DNA of 64,000 nt, from assembly GCA_946807835.1 (NCBI GenBank), contig OX327690.1, forward strand, positions 7,164,501 to 7,228,500, in the 5' to 3' direction. A program made the position numbers and the translations under genes. Shown one piece after another: positions 1-12,560 of this stretch (the first letter of the stretch is position 1; every line of letters starts with the position of its first letter). Origin of the DNA: Ailanthus altissimus (lineage: Eukaryota > Streptophyta > Magnoliopsida > Sapindales > Simaroubaceae). The notes beneath the pieces were generated by a model. The model was not told where the DNA came from and did no database searches. It worked only from the letters and a program-made list of their open reading frames with translations.

Positions 1-2
1 AC

Positions 3-565
3 TTTCAGGAAACGGAACTCATATATGATTTAAGAGGACAGATAGAACAACTGCACCGTGAGATGTCTGAGCTGAGAAAATCAGTACAGAGTTGTATGGA
101 CATGCAAGTGAAATTCAACCAATCCAATCAGCAGGAAGTTCTTCCTGGTGAGCTTGGGGGTACTGCCTTCTGAATTTATTTGTTTTTTGCTTTTTTATTT
201 AATTTTGTATTATTTGAAAAGGACATCGACAATTGTTGTTACAGTACAAGGAATGGGTAATAATTCAGTTGATTGGGCAACAAAGAAACGCAAGTGTTGC
301 ATTTGCTACGAAATGCAGGTCGACACGCTTTTGTACAGGTATGTATGTGCCTTGCAAGCTAAGCTATCTATTCTTTCTCTATCTGAGACCATTTTTTAGC
401 ATTGTCAGTAGTAATCTCCAGAGATATACTGTCTGATTGTTGTACAGATGTGGACATATGTGCACCTGTTTGAAATGTGCGCATGAGTTGCAATGGAACA
501 GCGGAAAGTGTCCAATATGCCGGGCTCCAATTTTGGATGTTGTCCGTGCATTTATGGATTCATAA
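3..565 (+). CDS. RING-finger (C3HC4) protein, 3' end of gene, three exons
   Basis: This is the C-terminal part of a gene that begins before the window. Exons are 3-147, 245-338 and 448-565 (stop TAA 563-565), with GT..AG introns at 148-244 and 339-447, and the phases join cleanly. The first exon encodes a charged, coiled-coil-like stretch rich in E, L and Q. The last two encode a compact RING domain: CCIC, then CGHMC, CLKC and finally CPIC, eight zinc ligands in C3HC4 order, ending about 13 residues before the C-terminus. A C-terminal RING after a coiled coil is typical of plant E3 ubiquitin ligases, so ubiquitin transfer is inferred from the family. The substrate and the N-terminal domains cannot be seen. 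The second intron falls between the first and second zinc-ligand pairs. Confidence 0.88.
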
Positions 566-1085
566 GGTTCCGGAGAACAGAGTTCTTGCTCTAGAGGACC
601 GTCTTCATTGCTAAAACTTGACCCTTAAGGCCTGAATCAGAAAATTCAAACCCATCTCTTCTCTTGTTTCATCTAATTATTCTCTAATCCTTTTGCCTTC
701 AAACATGGCTACACCTCTGCCTTTGTTATGCCTATGTTCTTTTTTGGTGGAAACAAACGACAATTTCTGTCTACAAATAAATTTCCTAACACTTTTTTTC
801 TCTCTTTTGAAAATTTTCTGTGTGTTTTAAATATAATAGATTGTCAAACTGAGCAGATTGACAAATGAATGCTTGTTCTGATACTGCTCGTGTTACCTAT
901 CCTTTGTACATATTATGCCATCACATATACATAGGGTTTCTGTTTTGGATACGTGTAATTTTGAACGTGTTGTTATTGCTATATGATCTTTGTTTATATG
1001 ATGACATTACAAACTTTACAATATTTTTCCTTTGTGTTGTATAATAATGTTGTCTGCATAAGATAGAATGATAATAACAATTTTC
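566..1085 (+). other. 3' UTR and downstream flank of the RING gene
   Basis: No open reading frame of note follows the RING stop codon. The sequence is T-rich, with several AATAAA-like or ATAAAT-like signals around 775-785 and 830, as expected for a plant 3' UTR. I see no second gene here. Confidence 0.5.
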
Positions 1086-2420
1086 ATATGTAAAAACAAT
1101 TTATATCAAGGGTAATCATTTACATAAGCAACTCTTACCTATAAATAGAGGCTCTTGGACCCTTTCAAAGGATTCATTTATTATGTGTAATTCACATTCT
1201 TCCATTAAATAAAGTGTTGTTTGTAGCTTGGCTCGTTGATTGTGATCCTCTCAACCATCTCGAGCTCCGTTGATCTAAAACTCATGTTTTCAAACCATAA
1301 GTGATAATAATTTCATAATTTTTGCTGAATTATTTGTTAATTGGCTAATCATAATCTTTTTTATTTTGATCCATGCTTGATCTATTCTTTGATTGGATTG
1401 ATCTTGTGATTTTACTTTTCGATCTTCATAATCTTGTTTAATCACGCCGTTTACATGATTGTGATCTTGGATCGAAGATAGATTCAGTATTAATGTCTTT
1501 CTCCGTTTCTATAGATTTAATGGTGCAATCCATCTGTTTTTCTTTTCGTTTCCTGTTAATATCTTGCTGAATCAAATTTTTCTTTGGCCATATGATTGCA
1601 TCATCATTGATGTCTCCACTCACGCATCAAAGTCAGCATATAATTTCATGTCCTTAGACTTTCCACTAAGAGATTTGTTTTGCTTATTAATTTTTGGTGA
1701 TCTAAGAGTCATTAAAATGATGGTTTTCATTGGGCTTCAAGTCTTTTTGTTTTGATTTTCTTTGATTCCTTCATGTTGGCTTTGATTCGTATTGAGTTCG
1801 GCTTTTTCTTGGCCATTTAATTCCTAGATCTAATTAAGTTTTTCATTTTGATCAATTGTCAACACGTTTGATTCAGCGCATGAAACTTATCTTTGTTAAT
1901 TTTGGCTTTTAGTCTCTTACCTTATTTTGGCTATTGAATCTTTTGAGTTTGTTTTCAATATTCTTTTATTATTTGTGCACAAAAATTATGGAGAAACTTG
2001 TTTGCCAACATTTTAGATAGTTGGTGGATCGGGTTCTCGCATCATATTTTCTTTTGAAAGGAAGAATTTTGTGCAAATATGATTGAAGAACTATGTTCCT
2101 CATATATAGGCAATGGCATTTCCACTATAATTAGAGGCCGAGGGAATGTGTAATTGTTGTTGGAAAATGAAAAGTTAGAAGTAAATGTTGATTTTCTTTT
2201 TGTACCTAAAAAAACCTACTCTTCAAACTCGCACTTCTTCTAAAATTAATGATGTATCTTTCCTACAACATGATCAAGTCCTCGAGTTAAGGAATTTTGA
2301 ATCTGCAAATTATTGACTAGATTTTAACTATGCAATAAAAGCTTAATGTACAGGCTTAACTAATGGAGCAATTCACTAAAGTCTTCATCCAACAACAAAA
2401 CTATCTCCAAGGGTCCTTAA
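1086..2420 (+). repeat. LTR-like fragment and degenerate retroelement debris
   Basis: A TATA-like box (CTATAAATAGAGGC near 1139) is followed about 65 bp later by AATAAAG (about 1207), the compact promoter plus poly(A) spacing typical of small plant LTRs. Downstream there is no intact frame. Around 2100-2220 a broken + strand frame vaguely resembles the protease/pre-integrase region of copia polyproteins. I see no matching second LTR and no target duplication, so the assignment rests on layout only. Confidence 0.3.
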
Positions 2421-2769
2421 GCAAAATGGAGATTTGCGAGTTCATCTAGCTCAACATTGCAAGTCTCCTAAAAGTGTTAACATTCCTCGTGATAATGATC
2501 CCCTAACTTTGCATCCATATATGCCTCCGTAAGTTGTACCTCCACAGGTAACTCCATCTCCATTGTTGTATCCAAATCCAATCTTGCATGCAACACAACA
2601 ACCTCAAGGGCATTTTTCTAAGAAGTCATCCATCCACAACACCTCTCTGCAATGTGTCTCAACTATTGTTACTTTTATCGTCCTTGCACCTGCTAAGTTA
2701 TCTTTGAGACCTATCCACCAAATAAGGCATTAACAACTAATGTTCAAGAAATATTTGACGAGCGACTGT

Positions 2770-3001
2770 AGAGTATCAACTTCACAATCTTGACACCCCT
2801 CATTCTTTTGCTATTAGGAAGTTACAGGAATCTCCATTCATTTATGAGATTGAGAACCAAAAGATGCCACCTAACTTTTATATGCCTCACTTTAGATTAT
2901 TTGATGGCAGCTTCGACCCAATTAATCCTATATACTCCTTTGAAAAAGTTGCATGCCCTGAAGATTACAAGGACACCATCAATTGTAAGATATTTTCTCT
3001 A
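2770..3001 (+). pseudogene. Ty3/gypsy gag fragment
   Basis: A + strand frame from about 2817 to 2998 reads through a stretch with the pattern SPF..EI......P..F..P....(F/Y)DG..DP...., followed by a Y-S/F pair. That is the start of the retrotransposon gag domain in plant Ty3/gypsy elements. Upstream (about 2510-2620) the same strand is proline-rich, which is common before that domain. The frame is broken on both sides and no zinc knuckle, protease or reverse transcriptase follows, so this is a relic. It could also be part of the same old element as the LTR-like piece to its left. Confidence 0.55.
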
Positions 3002-3660
3002 ATCTTAACCAGCATTATAATAACATGATTTTAGAATTTACTGTCGAAATCAATCAAAACTTTCAGAAATTTTTATAAGTTGTTTGTCAATCATTTTGTT
3101 GGTGAATTGGGGTATGTGTGTGGTTAGTGAAACACAAATGCATGTCAAATACAACATGCAACGAAAGTATAATATGCATTTCAAAACCACATTTCTTCAA
3201 AGATAATTTTATTATAGTAACAGAAAATATGACTTTGGAGAATCTCCAATTAGTTAGAAAATTTGAACATGGAATTTCACTATAAAGTGTTCTCGCAAAC
3301 AATTCTAGTTATTGACTATAGTAGGCTTATAACTCCAGAATGGTAGCTTTTAATTTTCTGGATTTGTTTTAGTTAGTTAAACTCTTTAAGCTTTCACTCT
3401 TTGGGTTTTCCTTCTTTTTAAAGCCACAACCATCTCTACTCAAAAGCACAAAAAATGATTGAACCATTTCCCTAGCCAAATGCATGTCTTTTGCTTTTTG
3501 AAATGGAAAAATGTCCATGAACTAAACAAAACCATGATAAAGTCCAACACTTGTTAAGGTTTAAACAAACTTATCCATTATTCATGAAAGTGTCCATTTC
3601 TTAATTTGCTTTCAAAACAAGTGTCCCACACTTGTCAAACATTAGGCAAAACTTATTATT
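3002..3660. other. AT-rich spacer, nothing recognised
   Basis: No coding signal, tandem array or inverted repeat was recognised in this stretch. Confidence 0.4.
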
Positions 3661-3993
3661 TAAGGCCTAGTGATGATTTGACATATATCATATTCTAACA
3701 CTTAGAATTTGACACGTATCCATTCTGATAGGTACTAAAACTAAATTATACATATAAATTTATTTTCTAAATTGAACTTTTTGACCCTAACTGTTATCCT
3801 AATATTCAACGAGTGTATTTTATATTGTAAGACTCTATAGGTTCATACTCGTTTGTTTTATAAAATACTTTCTTAAGCCTATAAACACTGCCCCATTCAC
3901 ATGTTATGAAAATAATAAAATGGTGCATTAAATCATACAATATCAAAATATTTATATAATAAATAAAATGGCACGTAAACACTATCTCTAACA
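3661..3993 (-). repeat. Partial copia LTR, start of 3' LTR (minus strand)
   Basis: Read on the minus strand from 3993, the sequence begins TGTTAGAG and continues with ACGTGCCAT and a TATAAATATTTTGATAT stretch. This parallels the starts of the family-B copia LTRs at 47328 and 62789, which begin TGTTAGGG or TGTTAAGG and contain ACGTRCCAT and GAATATTTGATATC. It sits directly after the RNase H end of the adjacent minus-strand pol, where a 3' LTR belongs. The far end of the LTR is not recognisable. Confidence 0.45.
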
Positions 3994-6900
3994 ATTCTCA
4001 CTTGTTTTAGTGTCATTGACCGTGGTATCTAATATTCATTGACTCTAAATGTTTCAAAAACACATTAGGAGTTAAGGTTTTAGTAAGTAGGTTCGCTACA
4101 TTATTACTAGAATATGCTCTAGATGCTATTAAATCTCCTCTAGCCAAGATCTTTCTAATTATGTGGTACTTCCGTTTCACATATCTAGATTTCTAGTTCA
4201 CCCTAGGCTCCTTTGCTTGAGAAGTTGCCCCATTATTACTTCAGTATAGCGGGACATGATCTATTATACTTGGGACTACTCCTAATTTTGTAACAAACTT
4301 GCATATCTACATTCTTTCTTTATAGCTTTCGAAACTACAATGTATTCTGCCTCTACGATAGAATTCATTGTGGATCCTTATTTTGCACTTTTTCAATTGA
4401 TAGTGGCACCATTGAGAAGAAACATATATGCAAATGTAGAATTTTTATCATTCGAATTAGATTGAAAGTCTGAATCAATGTATCATTTCACTTGTAAGTC
4501 ACTTTATCTATAAATAAAAAAACTTGTCCTTTATACCCTTCAAGTATTTTAGGATATGTTTCATGACCATTAAATGGTTGTTTCCTAAATTAGACTGATA
4601 TCGGTTTGTAATACCTTGCAGTTATATTGATATTATATCTCGTACATAACATGACATACCTTATACTACCTACAACTAATATATAAAGTATGTTAGACAT
4701 TCTAATATTTCATTTTCTTTTTGAGGACACATCATTTTAGAAAGATGGATGTCATGTCTGACAGGTATATTAACTGTCTTACAAATAGTAAAACTTTACC
4801 TTTCCAGAATACTGTCTATGTATGAGGACTAAGAGAGTCCTATCAGCCTCTTAACTCTATCTCTATAAAATTTTATACCCAATATAAATGAAGCATTTCC
4901 TAAATTCTTCTTAAAAAAGTTCTTACTCATATAATTCTTGACTGACTACAACATACCAATATCATCTTCGATAATGAGTATGTTGTCCTTATATAGTACT
5001 AGAAAGACAATCATGCTCACACTGACCTTTTTATACATATACACGTTCTCTTCGTTTTTGATAAAATCAAACCTCTTGATTACATTATCAAAACGAAGAT
5101 TCTCACTTTGGGACCATAAATAGACTTCTTCAGTCCACACACCGAATTAGAAGTTGTCTTTACATTTATCTATGGGATTTCATAATCATAATATGCAACA
5201 ATAGCTAATAAAGTTTGGATTGACTTTATCATGGCTACTGGAGAAAGGTATACTCATAATTTATTTCAAATTTATAAGTATATCCTTTTGCCACTAATTA
5301 GACATTAAAGGACTCTACCTTTCCATCAAGCCCATGTTTCCGCTTGTAAACTCATTTACAACCGATAGGTAACTCAACCAAATCCTAAACTTAATTGTCA
5401 TGCATAGAATCAATCTTGAATTATATGGCGTCTTGCGATTTGCCCGAATTAATGTTCAATATCACCTCTTTATAAGTCAAAGGATTTTTTTCTTTAACTA
5501 AGAAAATATAAAGGCACATTTAGGTATTATATCATACCTAACAGGTGGCCTCGAGTTCATTTTTGACTTCCAATGAGGGTGTGTTAAAGGTATCTCAATA
5601 TATTTAACTTGAGGTTCCATCATCGGTTCACCAATATATTGATTGACTTCATTAAGTTTAATCTTTCTACAATTCCTACGATCCATCAGAAATTAACTTT
5701 CTAAGAAAGTGGCATAACGCGCAATGAACACATCTCATTCCTCAGGATCATCGAATCGATATCCCGTAGACTATATGGGATATCCAATAAACTAATACTT
5801 GTACCCATTAGGTGCAAGTTTATCTTGTTGTATAACCTTTACATAAGCAAAACATCCTCAAATCTTAACATACTTAAGACTTGGCTTGTTTCTAGTCCAT
5901 ATCTCATATGGAGTGATTAAAACAACCTTTAATGGTACTCTATTCAACAAGTGAGTAGTAGTCTGTAGAGCATAACCTCAAAGATATTTAAAAAGATTGG
6001 TAAAGCTTATCATCGATCAAACTATGTCTAATAAAGTCTGATTCATCTTCTCTGAGACACCATTGTGTTAAGGAGAACTTGAAGGACTATATTGAGTGAG
6101 AATTTCATTCTCCTTTAAATAATTAATGAATTCATTGTCTTAATTTGATCGAAGATATTTAATAAACTTACAGATTTATTTCTCTACCTCAAATCGAAAC
6201 TCTTTGAAACAAATTGAAACTCTTTGAATATATCAAAAGTTTTCGACTTGTGTTTCATAAGAAACACATATTTGTATTATGACAAATTATCGATAAAGAT
6301 CACAAAATATCGAAACTTAGGCATGGCAATGTGATTTATTGGACCACATACATTATTATGTACTAATTCTAATAAATTAGTAGCCTAGTGATTTACACCA
6401 ATAAATAGATATTTGTTCATTTTTCCTTGAATACAAAATTCACAAACTGGATAAAGCTCTATGGTAAAATCAAGTATTTGACCATCTTTAACTAGATGGA
6501 TTAGGCATCTCACGCCTACATAACCTAATTGCATATGCCACAATTCAATATCATTCAAAGTTTCTAAATTTTTTCACTCCTTATTTATCTGTATATTCAA
6601 GATATTTCTTGTTATATTTAAAATAAAATGGCCATTTAGTTGACAATCAGCTAGCAAAATATTATATTTATCATATCAATACATACAATTGTTCCTAATA
6701 TACACATGATAACCCACAATGTTAATTACAACAAGGGATATAATCTGCTTAATAATATTTAGCACAAAATAATAATTTTATAATAAAATAGTTTTGCCAA
6801 AACAGAGAAGTAACTTAAAAGTTCCAACAGCTTTAACTTGTAGAAAATCTTTATTTCCTACATGAAGTTGTACCTCTCTATGCAGATGTGAGAAGGACAT

Positions 6901-7815
6901 GCAATATCTAATACTAAACTTGTGCTAGAATCAAAAGCCAATGAAATATCAATGATAAGTAAACATATATCTAAGGGATTTTTCTTAACTATGGCAATGA
7001 ACTTCAGAAAATTACGTTTCTAATATCCATCCTCACCATAACTGAAACACTTTTCTTTGCCTTTACTCTTTTCTTATAGATTATATATGTCATGTCTCTA
7101 AGGACCTACAGATAGTATATGCTTCACCTTTTTTTTCCCATAGACTTCCTAAAAACTTTTGAGGTAGAAGATGAAGCACCTTGAATGTAAAGGGTTAAAC
7201 CCTATTTGTTTATATCCTCGTGCGTTTTCTTCAACATATTATTCAACTTAGCATAAGTGAGAATAAACTCTTGCATGTTAAAATTCATAATAAATTATAC
7301 AAATAATCTCGATAAGGATTGGAGAATGAAACTATTTCTTAAGGTATTGCTCAGAATGATGTCCATCATCTTTAGCCTTTCAATGCAAGAAATCATTTTA
7401 AACACATAAGGATTAACTGGACTACCCTCTGCTAGTCTAGCTTGAAATAGTGTCTTGGAGAACCAATACATCTTGACTTGTGGTCTGTCACCAAACAACT
7501 CATTCAAATGAAGTATAATATTACTTGTACTATTCATGTGCACATACATACTTTCTCTGAATGTCAATAAACATCGAAAGAAGAATATATAACTTGACAT
7601 TCAAATCATCATTTATCCATTTCTGATAAGTTTCAACCTCTTCTGAAGAAGCATTATCAGAAGCACATCTAGACATTTTTTATTAATAACATATCTAAGC
7701 TTTTTCGGATCTAAAATTATTCTGAAATTTATTGGCTAATCAAAATAATTTTCATCACCTGTCAGTTTATGTGCATCTAATATACGAACCAATGGGTTGC
7801 TGGTAGTCATTTTAT
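3994..7815 (-). pseudogene. Decayed Ty1/copia gag-pol, minus strand
   Basis: Read right to left, the domains of a copia polyprotein follow in order. The gag start near 7815 parallels the gag start at 58832. The gag (UBN2-like) core is at 7600-7295, with a degenerate CCHC knuckle near 7075-7010. Integrase remnants are at about 6500-5700. The linker before reverse transcriptase is at 5686-5498 and shares the DR.NCRKI..(D/N)EVN and PLTHP patterns with 61000-61110. The reverse transcriptase segment at 5140-4946 has a degenerate YVDD box (YKDN). RNase H runs to about 4000. Frameshifts and stops are spread throughout, so no protein is made. It is the same family as 58832-62774 but far more diverged. 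No 5' LTR or primer site is visible upstream. Confidence 0.8.
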
Positions 7816-9289
7816 TTAATATGCCCTTCCACTGCTTTATATTTTTCCTTTAATCTTTTGAACGGGAAAACAAAAGTTTTAACTCTTTAAACTTTACAAT
7901 GAAAAGTAAACTCAATCCAAATTTTCTTTAACCTTACGCTTTAGTAATATTTCAAAACTTTTATATAGGTTTGGTAATTTATTTCACATATTATTTCAAC
8001 CATATTTTATATTATATATTATATATAAAAGATATGGAACATATTAACAATATATATAAGTAAAATAAAGAGTAAAAAAATAAACATGGCCTTAGGACAT
8101 AAAAGAGGCATGCCAATATCATTATTCTAAAATCAAATAATCCTCCATTTATATGGATAATGATAGATCTATATAACTTCAATATTCAACCTTATGCTCG
8201 CAGTCGCTCTCTTCAATGAGCACGATCACCAAAAGATAATATCACTCCTCCATTATCACAGTTGCTCAAAACATAATATGAAAAATATATTATTTATACA
8301 TAGAACACTTTTAATTTTTTCTTTTTTATTCTTCACTTCACACACTTCTAATAAGAAATTAGTAGCATCCTGTATATAGTGGTAGTAGTCTATATATTAA
8401 TTCTAATATTTTATAAGAATAATATAATATATTGTAACTCCTATAATAATTTAAAAATATAAAACTCCCAAATAATAATAATATTTAAATATTATAACTC
8501 TTACACATTTAACCTATATTTAATGACTAATTTAAATATTATAACTACTATATAATAATAATAATTTATAATATGTAACTTACAATATTAAAACTATATT
8601 ATTGTTGTATAACTTATTAACCATTCAAAAGATTTTAAAATTTTTTCTCCAATAATATATATTTATTTTTGTAAATAGATTGGTCGGCATTCTTGAGTCC
8701 AATTGATTTATTAAATTATTTGAATATATTTTCTGAATTTGAGAATGAAGAATGTCATATTGAGCATTTACATAATTTAAACATCATAAATATAAATCAA
8801 TATATTTGAATATAGCTAATAAACTTAACATCACATGTTGACATTGTTAAAATTATATAAATATACTAATTGTAACATAACTACCCTTAATTTGCGATAG
8901 CGATAGGGTGAGTTCTTAATACAAATTAGATTTATAAGGTACTGAAAAATCATTACTTCCTATCTAAGGTTTATTAACTATATAATATGATTTTTCAACA
9001 ATATTGTCAACAAATATAATATTAAAATTTATAATTAAAAAGCAAATGCTCTAATTGTGTATGTAAAACTTTACTAAATAACAATGAAATAAATTCTAAT
9101 GAAATAAATCTAAAATTATTTTTTGAGGCCAAACAATTCTAATAGATATAAGCTTTCTAAACCCGGATAAGGTCTATTAGCACTTAAATACTTTTGTTGG
9201 CAAAATTTAACATTTTAGATTAAGTAGTAACTTACTGTAGCATTAGACATATGGTACAATATGTAATTTAACAAATGATTTATATATAT
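7816..9289. other. AT-rich spacer, nothing recognised
   Basis: Very AT-rich, with runs of TAATAATA and similar between about 8390 and 8600. It presumably contains the leader of the copia relic to the left, but no primer-binding site complement (GCTCTGATACCA) was found. Confidence 0.4.
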
Positions 9290-10260
9290 ATATATATTTC
9301 TCCTGATATTGGTGAACTAGGCCCAAGGTCTTCAACTCACAAGATCCAAAATATTTCATGCTAAAAGAGCCTATTGAAGACCTCAAATAAGTAAGATCCA
9401 AAAAATAAACGTTGGTCTGTAAATGTCTTTAAACTAAGACGTCTTTTCTAAGTTAATTAGAATAATGGCCTACAAGTTATTCTATTTGATTACACTCATA
9501 AAAAAGAGAAGATTGAGTCCACATCCTTCGAGTTGGTTAAAATAATAGTCTATAGGCTAGTCAGTCTCATAATAAAAAACTACGATTTTTTCAAGTTGGT
9601 TAAAGCAATGGTCTATATTATACCTTACTCGGTTATACCCACTATCTATAAGGCTAAGAAAAATAATAGTCAAATATTGATTATCCTATTGATAAAATCT
9701 TAATTGAAGAGAGACAATCCCTACTCAAATCGAGCAAATGGAGGTCTAGAACTGATCACCTCGAATAAATAAAGAAATTCTTATAAATGACTTAACTTAT
9801 AAGAGATGTAGAGAGTTGTGAATGTCAAGTTTATTAGGAAAAGAATCTCTAAAAATAGATAATCCCCACAAAGGCAAGTAAGATCAAATGTGATTTTAGA
9901 AAAACTCTAAAAATAGAGTCCAAGAATGACAAATCTATAAATAAACACTCATTAAAACGGACTCAAAGAGGTACAAGTGAATTCTAAATTCTCACTTTAT
10001 AAATAGATGAAGAAATCAGTACTAAGAAGGCAATTCATACATAACAGCTTGATAAACACAATGTATATAGAGAGATCACATCGATTATAAGCCAGTAATT
10101 CATATCGAATAATTGACTCCTCTTTTTTTTTTCCGTATTCTATTTTTTTCAAATCTTTGTTGATTTAAGCATTATTGTGTCTACACCAAAAATTATTCAA
10201 CATAGTCTTACGTGTTCTTTTTTATATTAGAATCCTCGTCGAACGTCATTCTTGTAATGA
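9290..10260 (+). repeat. Possible gypsy-type LTR fragment
   Basis: A stretch of moderate complexity is followed by TTATAAATAGATGAAG near 9997 (TATA-like). About 150 bp later comes TGATTTAAGCATTATTGTGTCTAC (about 10160-10183), resembling the TGACTTAAGCATC..GTGTC end segment common in Ty3/gypsy LTRs. No partner LTR or polyprotein is seen beside it. Confidence 0.35.
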
Positions 10261-11060
10261 GAGAAAAAAACTAATTTTTAATCTTATCTTTATCATCCAA
10301 TCCAAGCTTCTCAAATAAATTAAATCTAACTCGTTGACTTCGAGTTATCAAATATAGCAATCAACACTATACATTCGAATGTATGATCCAACTTTCAACT
10401 CTTTTATTATATTTTTTAGATTTTTTTTTGTCATATAGTTTTTAAGTTTTTTACTACATATTTCAAGATTTTGAAGTTTCTAAAATATAACCTGTAAGTA
10501 AGGTGACAATTCATATTAACCAATTGTATGCATTGCCGTGTCTTAATAAAGTATTGCTAAATTTTTTACAAATTTAAATATGATTCATTCAAGTAAACAA
10601 TCTAGTGAAATATGAATTCAATTGATTTAATAAATAAATTATATAATTTAACATGTTTAATAAAATGAGTATAACGATTTAATTAGTTTACACAATTTAA
10701 TTTGTTTGTACAATTCAATTCGTTTATATGATTATTATTTTAAAATATTAAAAATATATATTATTTAAATTGTTAAATTTATTATATATTAAAAAATTTA
10801 AATAAATTAATCTAATTTAATTATTTAAATAGTAATGTATCATAAATGAATTAATAAATCAAAATGCTCAAATACAAATTCAATACAAATTAAACAAGTA
10901 ACATGAAGGTGACCCATTTAATAATCAAATCATTTTTTAATCTAAATTCATTTAATTCATATCAAATTTATGTTATGTAAATGAACTGTAACCCATATTA
11001 CCACTCCTACCTATAAATTAAAATATTTAATTAAAAAATACATGGACTATACTATAAATC
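10261..11060. other. AT-rich spacer, nothing recognised
   Basis: Mostly A/T with many short direct repeats of AATTTAAT-like words. No reading frame, RNA gene or element boundary is visible. Confidence 0.4.
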
Positions 11061-12560
11061 TGAATGTATAAGTAGATTCATTTGACAAACTTGTTGATCG
11101 AAATGGAACTTAGCAAGGCCATCCACAAACGCACTCAACTTATCCTCAACAATGATGGATCCACATCCAAGATCCCATTTTTCCAGAAATTGCTTAGGGC
11201 ACACATTGCATCGAGTCCAAAATCACTTGAAACAGACACTATGAAAGGTCCTTGTCATTCACAATCCTCCGTCAATCTCTATTTTTCAGGGAAAAAAGAA
11301 AAAGAAAAAAAGGGGGGGGGGAAAATGATAGCAATCAAACAGGGAGCAGATAGTACTGAGAAATGCCAGCATGAAGGTCCACATCCTGGGGCATATGGCC
11401 ATTTGTGACTGGTGTATGAACAAGGAAAAAGGACTCATCAATGCAACTGAGACTCGTGCTTGGAACAGCTCATTGGAAAAGGCAAATTATGTTAACCTAT
11501 TCATGTTTTCATTTAGTGCATCAAATTGCTATTTGATTGTGATAATGGTCTTACACTAACAGAATCTGTGTCTTGGCCCTTCACTGATAACATAACAGCT
11601 ACTTTGTTCCCTTGTTAATAGTAGATTGCAATGTGATAACTCCTTGTCTACAAGCTGCTTGTTAGTTATCTCACAAACCCTAAAAGCTTTTTAGGTAATA
11701 ACATGGATCTGTTTGATACCATTATTGTTCATAATAATTCCCACTCAGTCAGTCATGTCTTCGCCACTGTAATAGAAGTTATCAAGCTAATGAGTTGCTG
11801 TTATTTGTATTTGAGCAAGTTAAAAATGAAAAGGGGGGACACACAAGCTGGAAAGTGCTTCTGAAAACAAACCAATTTCAAAAAAAGGAACCCATCAGCC
11901 AACTCAATAGATTTGATATGTGAATGAAGCCAGCAAAATAAATAAATAAATAAATCGAATTGAATATGAAAGACTTAAATTATGTCCCCAAAGGTTTGAG
12001 GACAAGCATCCCCACATATTGTTGAGAAAACACATGTACATGTTGATATAATGAACTTGCCCCATAGGCAGCAGAAATTGAAATTGAAATGCTTTGCACT
12101 TTTTGTTCTCGTGACTTGCTTGTTTCAACATTATATGTATATAATTGTTTTGATAGCAGAAGACAACTTCATCATTGGATCATTTTTTGACCGTACAATA
12201 ATGCAATATTTGGAGGGCAAACTCAAAACAAGACCCTCGTCCTCATAAATGGAAGTTTTTGTGTTCCTCTTACCATAGTCTTTAAGGTAGAAACTCCAAT
12301 CAAATGGCAAATGGACATTAAACATAAACAAACTTTTGTTGATCCTTTCTCTTTTTTTTTTTTTTGTTTGTGGACAGGCATTACAATGTTGTAATTGTTG
12401 AATAAGATGATCCTGTATGATTGAAATTGCTTTCTTTTTCCACTGAATTTGTCCATATTCCTGTCTTGTTCAACTTTTTCTTTCTTTTTCTTCTTTTTTC
12501 AAACCTGCAGGGAATTCGCACTGCCAGGTGGGTTTCTTTTTCTCGGCTGAGACTACAATT
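11061..12560. other. Higher-complexity intergenic DNA, no gene identified
   Basis: Base composition is closer to genic DNA than its flanks. It contains a 108-codon + frame at 11082-11408 with no recognisable domain, partly built from a purine run (about 11290-11325, including a G10 tract). Other short frames overlap on both strands without codon bias. It could be an untranslated transcript, but I cannot support a gene. Confidence 0.35.

Noticed and set aside
11082..11408. 108-codon + frame as a possible gene
   Set aside because: No domain, a purine and G10 tract inside, no promoter or conserved pattern visible. Left as unassigned intergenic DNA.
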